Part shown: positions 1 to 4,698 of the stretch, piece by piece
Position numbering within the stretch: position 1 is the stretch's first letter
Layout: every line of letters starts with the position of its first letter
Origin: Flavobacteriales bacterium UBA4585
GTDB lineage: Bacteria > Bacteroidota > Bacteroidia > Flavobacteriales > Schleiferiaceae
Direction of reading: 5' to 3'
Assembly (NCBI GenBank): GCA_949487015.1
Contig: CATAQZ010000264.1
Location: forward strand, 1-5,570
Length of the DNA stretch: 5,570 bases
Notes under the pieces: model-generated
What the model was told of the DNA's origin: nothing
Database searches by the model: none
What the model saw: only the letters and a program-made list of their open reading frames with translations
Made by a program: the position numbers and the translations under genes

Positions 1-270
1 GAAGGAATCATTATGATCGGTGAGATTGGTGGCCAACTCGAAGCAGAGGCAGGTCTTTGGATTAAAGAGCACGGCACCAAGCCAGTAGTTGCCTTTATCG
101 CAGGTGAAACTGCTCCAGCTGGCCGTACCATGGGTCATGCAGGTGCTATCGTTGGTGGTGCTGAAGATACTGCTGCAGCGAAGAAAGCGATCCTGCGCGA
201 TTGCGGTATCACAGTAGTCGACTCACCGGCAGATCTTGGAACTGCAATGGCGAAACTTTTAGGTAAATAG
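1..270 (+). CDS. sucD: Succinyl-CoA synthetase alpha subunit, C-terminal part (5' end outside window)
   Basis: This is the last 89 residues of the alpha subunit of succinyl-CoA synthetase (succinate-CoA ligase), the TCA-cycle enzyme that couples succinyl-CoA cleavage to nucleoside triphosphate synthesis in the cytoplasm, working with the beta subunit SucC. The reading frame is open from base 1 and ends at TAG 268-270. Visible family signatures are the EIGG segment at window residues 8-11, whose Glu corresponds to the conserved Glu that contacts the phosphohistidine, and the MGHAGAI motif, whose His (codon 136-138) is the residue phosphorylated during catalysis (His246 in E. coli). The TAPAGRTMGHAGA stretch is typical of the family. 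The N-terminal CoA-binding domain lies upstream of the window, so the start is not visible. An internal ATG at 13 is not the start. The gene ends 13 nt before a strong terminator, so it is the last gene of its transcript. Confidence 0.97.
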   Translation, partial: EGIIMIGEIGGQLEAEAGLWIKEHGTKPVVAFIAGETAPAGRTMGHAGAIVGGAEDTAAAKKAILRDCGITVVDSPADLGTAMAKLLGK

Positions 271-282
271 ATGCATATTATA

Positions 283-324
283 AGGAATAAGGCCGCTTCC
301 AATGGGAGCGGCTTTTTTATTCCT
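283..324 (+). terminator. Intrinsic terminator downstream of sucD
   Basis: The arm 292-300 pairs with 304-312 in a 9-bp stem (GCCGCTTCC against GGGAGCGGC, one G-U pair) with a 3-base loop. Six T residues follow at 313-318. Flanking bases 283-290 (AGGAATAA) are complementary to 317-324 (TTATTCCT), so the structure can extend into an A/T-rich outer stem. It begins 13 nt after the sucD stop, as expected for a Rho-independent terminator. The T tract supports termination on the plus strand only. Confidence 0.92.
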
Positions 325-333
325 GCGAACCGC

Positions 334-341
334 TACCTTTG
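334..341 (+). promoter_or_regulatory. Candidate Bacteroidota -7 promoter element for the zinc-ribbon gene
   Basis: TACCTTTG matches the Bacteroidota -7 consensus TAnnTTTG exactly and lies just after the sucD terminator, where a new promoter is needed. No TTG is seen 17-23 bases upstream, so the -33 half is missing. The element ends 5 bases before the ATG at 347, which would place the transcript start at or next to the start codon. The same 8-mer pattern also occurs inside genes (for example 1047, 2416 and 5277), so a chance match is possible. Confidence 0.4.
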
Positions 342-346
342 TTTGA

Positions 347-637
347 ATGAAACAGGTGAAATGTCCTTCTTGTTCCGGTTGGTACAGTGTTGAGCTTAGT
401 GGCGATAAATACAGCCATATTTGTTCACATTGTAATACGCCTTATGCGGTAAAAACCGAAAAACAGAAAATCCACGAAGAGGGGATGAAGGAACCCGTGA
501 GCAAACCACCCCTAACGTGGAAGCGCTTCGGTGAAATGCACTGGGCCTTGGTCATTATAAACAACATAGGATTCGTGATTCAAACCATTCTTTTTATGAT
601 AGGCACCATCATAGGAATCTTGGTCGCACCGCTGTAA
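347..637 (+). CDS. Small zinc-ribbon membrane protein of unknown function
   Basis: This is a 96-residue protein that I do not recognise as a named family. Residues 1-33 form a compact zinc-ribbon-like module with two cysteine pairs, CPSC (Cys6, Cys9) and CSHC (Cys26, Cys29), spaced as in MJ0042-type or similar N-terminal zinc fingers. A charged linker (about residues 35-63, rich in Lys, Glu and Pro) leads to a long hydrophobic stretch at about 66-93 that probably anchors the C-terminus in the membrane. The likely topology is a cytoplasmic zinc ribbon tethered to the inner membrane. ATG 347 is the only sensible start because the cysteine motif follows at once. There is no Shine-Dalgarno sequence. 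It lies between the sucD terminator and the SPOR-gene cluster, 32 nt before the latter, and could be independently transcribed or the first gene of that cluster. The ORF seems real because of the ordered motif and membrane segment; function is unknown. Confidence 0.75.
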   Translation: MKQVKCPSCSGWYSVELSGDKYSHICSHCNTPYAVKTEKQKIHEEGMKEPVSKPPLTWKRFGEMHWALVIINNIGFVIQTILFMIGTIIGILVAPL

Positions 638-652
638 CGCAACTTAATTTTT
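620..652 (+). promoter_or_regulatory. Weak candidate promoter for the SPOR-domain gene
   Basis: TAATTTTT at 645-652 matches seven of eight positions of the Bacteroidota TAnnTTTG element. A TTG at 620-622 lies 22 bases upstream, at the long end of the accepted spacing. Transcription would begin near 658, leaving a leader of about 12 nt before the ATG at 670. The A/T-rich spacer makes such a match easy by chance, and read-through from the zinc-ribbon gene is an alternative. Confidence 0.3.
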
Positions 653-669
653 ACGACCTTAGTCTCAAT

Positions 670-1185
670 ATGGAGTTTCTATCACCAAAAACTAAAGAAC
701 GCATCGCAAAGCTAGAAGCAGAAAACAAAAGTTTTCGCTTGCAGCTTGAGCAGCAGAATAACACTGTAAAAAGCGTCCGATGGCCTTTCATTGTGATCGC
801 CTTACTGATTGTGGCGTTGTTTTTGGTTTGGAAATTTAGTAAGCCATCTGCAACAGAACTGAGTGCTATAAAAGTGGAAATGTGGAAAGATGGTTCCTTG
901 AAGGATACTACATTACAACCTTCATTTGACATTGAATATTCTATTCAGGTAGGAGCATATAATAATTTGGATTACAGCGATTTAAGTTCAAGTTTTGGTG
1001 GTTTAAGAGTACAAGAAGATAATGGCATTCAACGCATTCTACTAGGTAGTTTTGCGAGCCTTCCCGAAGCGCAAGTCTATTTAGAGAAAGTGGTACATGT
1101 TGGCTTTGAAAATGCCTTTATTGTTGCATACAAAGAGGGAATTGCCGTAGGTTTGCTGCCGAATAAAACCGCTATTAAAGAATAA
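670..1185 (+). CDS. Single-pass membrane protein with C-terminal SPOR-like domain
   Basis: This 171-residue protein has three parts. Residues 7-33 are a charged, heptad-like segment likely to form a short coiled coil. Residues 38-54 are a strongly hydrophobic transmembrane helix (starting WPFIVIALL). Residues about 87-156 resemble a SPOR domain: they open with YSIQVGAY, carry a central RILLGSF strand followed by an EA-containing helix, and end in a strand before residue 160. SPOR domains bind peptidoglycan stripped of stem peptides and often localise proteins to the division septum; here the domain would be periplasmic, with the coiled coil in the cytoplasm. The assignment rests on motif resemblance and topology, and a specific division role is inference. 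The stop is followed after 2 nt by the fabG start, suggesting cotranscription. No Shine-Dalgarno sequence is visible, which is common in Bacteroidota. Confidence 0.8.
   Translation: MEFLSPKTKERIAKLEAENKSFRLQLEQQNNTVKSVRWPFIVIALLIVALFLVWKFSKPSATELSAIKVEMWKDGSLKDTTLQPSFDIEYSIQVGAYNNLDYSDLSSSFGGLRVQEDNGIQRILLGSFASLPEAQVYLEKVVHVGFENAFIVAYKEGIAVGLLPNKTAIKE
1124..1155 (+). promoter_or_regulatory. Candidate internal promoter for fabG
   Basis: TAGGTTTG at 1148-1155 matches the Bacteroidota -7 element TAnnTTTG exactly, and TTG at 1124-1126 sits 21 bases upstream, within the known 17-23 base spacing for the -33 element. Transcription would start near 1160, giving a leader of about 28 nt before the fabG ATG at 1188. 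The element lies within the last codons of the SPOR gene. It is the only TAnnTTTG match noticed on the plus strand that has both a correctly spaced TTG and a start codon just downstream. Confidence 0.45.
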
Positions 1186-1187
1186 TT

Positions 1188-1934
1188 ATGGGTTTACTTT
1201 CTGGAAAGACCGCCATTATAACTGGTGCGTCAAAGGGAATTGGTAAAGGGATCGCAGAGACCTTTGCAAAGCAAGGTGCAAATGTTGCCTTCACGTTTTT
1301 AAGTTCAGTCGAAAAAGGACAAGCGTTAGAACAGGAATTACAACAGTACGGTACACAGGTAAAAGGATATCGTTCTGATGCATCAAAAATGGATGATGCT
1401 GAAGCCTTAGTTGCTCAGGTTGTAGAAGACTTCGGTGGTGTTCACATCGTAGTTAATAACGCCGGAATTACTAAGGATACGCTGTTAATGCGTATGACTG
1501 AAGAAGATTTTAATCGTGTAATCGAAGTAAATCTAAATTCAGTATTCAATATGACAAAAGCCGTACAACGTACATTCTTAAAACAGCGTTCAGGTTCGAT
1601 CATAAATATTAGCTCTGTCGTAGGTGTGAAGGGTAATGCTGGTCAAGCGAACTACGCAGCCTCAAAAGCAGGTATCATTGGCTTTACAAAGTCTGTTGCG
1701 TTAGAGCTGGGCTCTCGCAACATTCGTTGCAATGCGATCGCACCGGGATTTATTGAGACTGAAATGACGGCTGTGTTGGACGAAAAAACCGTTCAGCAAT
1801 GGAGAGATGGCATCCCATTAAAACGCGGTGGATCCGCAGAAGATGTGGCCAATGCATGTCTTTTCTTAGCTTCTGACATGAGTGGTTATATTACCGGTCA
1901 AGTGATGAACGTTTGTGGAGGAATGCTTACCTAA
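1188..1934 (+). CDS. fabG: 3-oxoacyl-[acyl-carrier-protein] reductase FabG
   Basis: This 248-residue classical short-chain dehydrogenase has the normal length for FabG, which reduces 3-oxoacyl-ACP to 3-hydroxyacyl-ACP with NADPH in each cycle of type II fatty-acid synthesis in the cytoplasm. Visible features are the cofactor-binding TGASKGIG motif (residues 12-19), the NNAG motif (90-93), and a complete catalytic tetrad Asn115, Ser143, Tyr156 and Lys160 (YAASK), with spacings equal to those of E. coli FabG (Asn110, Ser138, Tyr151, Lys155). The NAIAPGFIETEM segment (182-193) and the C-terminal glycine pair (GGM) also fit. Some related SDRs act on other substrates, but the overall match favours FabG. 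The start at 1188 gives the standard N-terminus (MGLLSGKTAIITGAS). The gene follows the SPOR gene by 2 nt, and its TAA overlaps the ATG of the next gene by one base, so the latter is probably translationally coupled to it. Confidence 0.95.
   Translation: MGLLSGKTAIITGASKGIGKGIAETFAKQGANVAFTFLSSVEKGQALEQELQQYGTQVKGYRSDASKMDDAEALVAQVVEDFGGVHIVVNNAGITKDTLLMRMTEEDFNRVIEVNLNSVFNMTKAVQRTFLKQRSGSIINISSVVGVKGNAGQANYAASKAGIIGFTKSVALELGSRNIRCNAIAPGFIETEMTAVLDEKTVQQWRDGIPLKRGGSAEDVANACLFLASDMSGYITGQVMNVCGGMLT
1917..1922 (+). promoter_or_regulatory. Shine-Dalgarno-like site that supports the ATG 1934 start
   Basis: GGAGGA lies 11-12 bases before the ATG at 1934, within the final glycine codons of fabG. 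It favours ATG 1934 over the in-frame TTG at 1913, which has no such site upstream. The bases also encode the conserved Gly-Gly of FabG, so part of the match may be due to coding constraint. Confidence 0.4.
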
Positions 1935-3589
1935 TGACTCTTCTTACTGCTGCAATACTAGCCCTCATTTTGGGCCTTGCTGTTGCGTGGTATACGTATT
2001 TTTATAAAAGAAGGTCAACGCCCAACTGGGTGTTGGCCTTTTTTCGTTTTGGTTGGATTGGATTGCTCTTATTTGCATTGCTTGCACCAGAACGAGAAAA
2101 GCAAACTGTCGTTGAGCAACCGCAGCTCATTGCTTTGCGAATAGATTCCTCGGCATCTTTAAAATCACCGCTAAATGGGGTCTTAGACCTATTGATTGAT
2201 TTTGAAAAAAAAGCGCCAGTAAAATGGGTGCTCTCCGATTTTAATTCTTCACAAGATCCAAACGATGAGCTTCCGTGGATATACGTTGGAGATGGTCATA
2301 TAGACGCTCCGAAGGGTACTGCTCCGATTGCTTCAGTTTTACTAGAGGCGAATTCGCTATTAAGCCCACCGCTGATTAAAAATGTCATAGTCCCTGAAAG
2401 GGTAGAAATAGGGGCTAAGTTTGATTACAGGGTAAGATTCACAACAGAACCTGAAACCGTCCGTGCAACATTCAATGGTAAATCTCAAAATAGGAGTGCA
2501 TCCACTTTTATCGCGCCGGACCGCCCTGGACGTTACCTGCTCACACTTGCTGCAGAAAAAAATGGTACAGAAGACGTCATTGAACGTACCATCGATGTGG
2601 TCCCTTATTTTAATTCAATTCAAGTCATTTATCCTTACCCTCATCCGCACGTTGGGATGGTAACCCGATTGGCTCAAGAGTTAGGTTTTACTTACCATTT
2701 ACTTTCTTGGAAAGAGGCCAAGACGCAACTAAAACAACTCCCAACCGTTGCTATTGGTGGTGGAGCAGCAGTATTTGAGCAGTTGGACGCACAATTGGAC
2801 AAGCCTATTTTGTGGCTGGATTCGAGTATTGACTCTCCACATGGCATCGCGAATAGAATTCAAACGCCAGAGGCGTTAACATCTATTGGAGGACCTGAAT
2901 ACTACACGGTTAGAAAAGGGGATAAGAAAAATGATAAACTGGAACGAATAGGACAGAATTGGAACGGACGAGGTATTAATTGGTTTCAAAACGGCTTAGC
3001 ATACCCAGAAACAGGAAATGTGTTTCGTGCACTAATCAAAGGTTTATTGCGTGACTCAAGACCTGATGAATTGCGAGTTTCTGGCCCAAAGAGACTCTAC
3101 CAAAGCCAAGAAGCGGAATGGGTTGTAAGCGTGGTGAATAACCGTTCGCTTGCACAGGCTGCGACTGTTGAAATGAAAATCGCTAGGGATGGTGAAGTTT
3201 TCGATGTTCCACAAGCTGTGGCCATAGAAGGTAATGGTTACCTATTCTCAACCTCATTCTTAAATTCTGGTAAGTATACATTAGAAATTAACGCGGAAGC
3301 TTCAAATGACCTTTATAGCTGGCGCAGTACAGTATCCGTTTTACCAACGTCTATCGAGCAATACAGGCCTTTTAACGGAGCGTTGTGGGACAGATATTCG
3401 AAAAATGAGTTGTTCCGTGCAACGGATGAAGGCTCTCTACAAAAAGCCCTCGATAATTGGGAATTAGAGGGGGAATCTATGATACGGACAAAAAAAACTC
3501 CCCAACACAACTCATGGTGGTATTGGGGAGCATTCTTGATTTTCGCCTTCGCAGAATGGTCGCTTAGAAGGCGAAGAGGACTGTCTTAG
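1934..3589 (+). CDS. Large inner-membrane protein with reduced VWA-like and amidotransferase-like regions
   Basis: The preferred start is ATG 1934, which overlaps the fabG stop as TAATG and yields 551 residues; an in-frame TTG at 1913 would add seven. Two hydrophobic helices (about 4-22 and 33-50) flank a basic KRR loop (25-27), and a third lies near the C-terminus (about 528-544) followed by RRRR (545-548). By the positive-inside rule, the central ~475 residues are periplasmic. Residue 65 onward gives LIALRIDSSAS, a VWA strand ending in the MIDAS pattern DxSxS (Asp71, Ser73, Ser75), with Thr129 a possible further ligand. About 150-222 looks like an Ig-like beta domain. From about 229, a strand followed by PYPHPHVG and a GGG turn (275-277) recalls the class I amidotransferase-like fold in Bacteroidota VWA membrane proteins, without a visible catalytic Cys triad. 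About 381-472 is another beta-rich region. This architecture resembles a recurrent Bacteroidota membrane VWA protein whose function I do not know. It is probably cotranscribed with fabG. Confidence 0.8.
   Translation: MTLLTAAILALILGLAVAWYTYFYKRRSTPNWVLAFFRFGWIGLLLFALLAPEREKQTVVEQPQLIALRIDSSASLKSPLNGVLDLLIDFEKKAPVKWVLSDFNSSQDPNDELPWIYVGDGHIDAPKGTAPIASVLLEANSLLSPPLIKNVIVPERVEIGAKFDYRVRFTTEPETVRATFNGKSQNRSASTFIAPDRPGRYLLTLAAEKNGTEDVIERTIDVVPYFNSIQVIYPYPHPHVGMVTRLAQELGFTYHLLSWKEAKTQLKQLPTVAIGGGAAVFEQLDAQLDKPILWLDSSIDSPHGIANRIQTPEALTSIGGPEYYTVRKGDKKNDKLERIGQNWNGRGINWFQNGLAYPETGNVFRALIKGLLRDSRPDELRVSGPKRLYQSQEAEWVVSVVNNRSLAQAATVEMKIARDGEVFDVPQAVAIEGNGYLFSTSFLNSGKYTLEINAEASNDLYSWRSTVSVLPTSIEQYRPFNGALWDRYSKNELFRATDEGSLQKALDNWELEGESMIRTKKTPQHNSWWYWGAFLIFAFAEWSLRRRRGLS
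2011..2044 (+). terminator. Terminator-like hairpin with T tract inside the VWA-like gene
   Basis: Arm 2011-2023 pairs with 2028-2040 over 13 bp (11 Watson-Crick and two G-U pairs) around the 4-base loop AACT. The 3' arm runs into six T residues at 2039-2044, and the A residues at 2007-2009 can extend the pairing. In form this equals an intrinsic terminator as good as the one after sucD, yet it lies 77 nt inside the coding sequence, spanning codons for the basic loop and the start of the second helix. It may be an attenuator, a partial terminator for fabG, or a coincidence of codons for a Phe-Phe pair. Translating ribosomes would be expected to disrupt it. Confidence 0.5.
3542..3575. repeat. 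9-bp inverted repeat beside the convergent stop codons
   Basis: TTCGCCTTC at 3542-3550 is perfectly complementary to GAAGGCGAA at 3567-3575, with a 16-base spacer. It lies within the last codons of the VWA-like gene and starts 10 bases beyond the stop codon of the opposing lipoprotein gene. Neither strand has a T tract after the stem, so it is not a standard intrinsic terminator. It could act as a weak pause or an RNA 3'-end stabiliser for the minus-strand message, or be incidental. Confidence 0.45.
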
Positions 3590-4656
3590 AGGTTGTTCTC
3601 TAGGAATACAGCGAGTGCCTCAGGTTCCATATTCTTTCCTACGATCACACCGTTCTCGTCTATCAGTAAATTCTGTGGAATGAATTGGATGCCATAAAAA
3701 GTTGAAATTTCATTTTGCCAAAACTGTAAATCACTGACTTGTGGCCATTGCAACCCGTCTTCAGCGATGCCTTTGATCCATGCTTCTTTATCGCGATCTA
3801 GACTCACTCCAATAATGTTGAATCCACGCTCTTTATAGGCATCATATAAGCCTACTAATGCTGGATTCGCTGCACGACAAGGCTTGCACCAAGACGCCCA
3901 AAAATCCACCAAGACTAGTTTGCCCTCAACGCTTCTTAGGCTCAGCATTTCACCTTCTGGAGTTGCCTGACTAAAATCTGTAAAGGTTGAACCTACCGCT
4001 GATTTTTCTAAGGCAGTAATTTTTTCAGATAGCTTTATGTAATCTGGTGAATTATGGTATTCCGGGCTGATTTGGTCGCGTACCGCCAAAAAATCTTCTA
4101 AATCATAACTACTCGTATTTCCGCTTAAAACTATCGCTGCACCTAGAATATCATTCTTTTTTGCAAATTCGAGGGTCATTTTTGTTTGGCTATCGATAAG
4201 GGTCATGGCTTCTTCACGAATCTGTTCTGTAGTGAGCGTATCATTGAGCTGCATTGCATTTCGGAATTTATCCTCTAATGTCATCATTGTCGCATCAAAG
4301 AAGGCGCCTTTGTCGCGCAAGGCTTCGGCTGAATCATTGAAGACACCTGCTTCGACCACTATGCCTGCTACAGAATCCATAGTAATGGTAACATCTGCAC
4401 CATCGTGGTAGTATACTGCTGGCATACCGAGCTCAGCAATTTCAACCATTGCGTATTGATGGGGGAAATCGTCGATATGAACGGTCAATTTTCCTTCACT
4501 TAAGGTCCCTTCATACAGTACCTCTTGATTTTCAAGACTTAATTTGACAGGGCTATCTCCAGCAGATTGTGCATCTATCGTGAGATCAAAGCCAGTTTCA
4601 GGTGCACAGGAGGCGAAAATTGCCGCAGCTGCAACACTAAGCATTACTTTCTTCAT
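3586..4656 (-). CDS. Thioredoxin-like (TlpA-type) lipoprotein with DUF4369-like N-terminal domain
   Basis: This is a 356-residue envelope lipoprotein. The N-terminus has a short basic and hydrophobic signal peptide ending in FASC, with Cys17 as the likely lipidated residue; Ala-Pro-Glu follow. Residues about 22-105 are beta-rich and fit the DUF4369 domain often placed ahead of thioredoxin folds in Bacteroidota. A helical, charged linker (about 108-218) follows. Residues about 222-356 form a TlpA/AhpC-TSA-type thioredoxin domain, with DFWASWCKPC carrying the redox pair Cys257 and Cys260 and with the cis-proline at Pro327 (FIPQNLLID). The likely role is thiol-disulfide exchange in the periplasm, such as reduction of substrate cysteines; the partner cannot be told from sequence. 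The ATG at 4656 directly precedes the signal peptide. The gene is divergent from the S46 peptidase gene, and its TAA overlaps the stop of the VWA-like gene. Confidence 0.93.
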   Translation of the reverse strand: MKKVMLSVAAAAIFASCAPETGFDLTIDAQSAGDSPVKLSLENQEVLYEGTLSEGKLTVHIDDFPHQYAMVEIAELGMPAVYYHDGADVTITMDSVAGIVVEAGVFNDSAEALRDKGAFFDATMMTLEDKFRNAMQLNDTLTTEQIREEAMTLIDSQTKMTLEFAKKNDILGAAIVLSGNTSSYDLEDFLAVRDQISPEYHNSPDYIKLSEKITALEKSAVGSTFTDFSQATPEGEMLSLRSVEGKLVLVDFWASWCKPCRAANPALVGLYDAYKERGFNIIGVSLDRDKEAWIKGIAEDGLQWPQVSDLQFWQNEISTFYGIQFIPQNLLIDENGVIVGKNMEPEALAVFLENNL

Positions 4657-4698
4657 TGCTATTGTTTAAGTTTACACTCCGCAAATTACATAGAAGAG
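4657..4698. promoter_or_regulatory. 42-bp divergent promoter spacer
   Basis: This spacer must hold the 5' signals of both the lipoprotein gene (minus) and the S46 peptidase gene (plus), unless either promoter lies inside the opposite gene. On the plus strand TAAGTTTA (4667-4674) matches seven of eight positions of TAnnTTTG and would start transcription near 4680, about 18 nt before the ATG at 4699. On the minus strand the only candidate is TAATTTG (4688-4682), which has one base too few. No clear -33 TTG was found for either, and no operator-like palindrome is evident. Confidence 0.4.

Noticed and set aside
651..932. Minus-strand open frame of 93 codons
   Set aside because: It is antisense to the SPOR gene and shows no domain, signal or start context, whereas the plus-strand frame has a membrane helix and a SPOR-like domain.
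1047..1054. TAGTTTTG match to the Bacteroidota promoter element inside the SPOR gene
   Set aside because: No TTG at the right distance upstream and no start codon close downstream; likely a chance match, as are 2416-2423 and 5277-5284.
1734..1741. GCGATCGC palindrome resembling the cyanobacterial HIP1 octamer
   Set aside because: It occurs once and encodes part of the conserved Asn-Ala-Ile-Ala-Pro segment of FabG, so coding constraint explains it.
1913..1933. Upstream TTG start for the VWA-like gene, adding seven residues
   Set aside because: TTG is a rarer start, lies wholly inside fabG, has no ribosome-binding site before it, and adds no part of the membrane helix. ATG 1934 with the TAATG overlap fits better.
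3670..3690. Pro-Gln-Asn instead of Pro-Thr after the thioredoxin cis-proline
   Set aside because: Ile-Pro-Gln-Asn is a common variant in TlpA-like proteins of Bacteroidota, so it does not signal loss of function.
4205..4411. Plus-strand open frame of 68 codons within the thioredoxin-like gene
   Set aside because: Low-complexity Ser/Ala-rich translation without features, opposite a clear lipoprotein coding frame.
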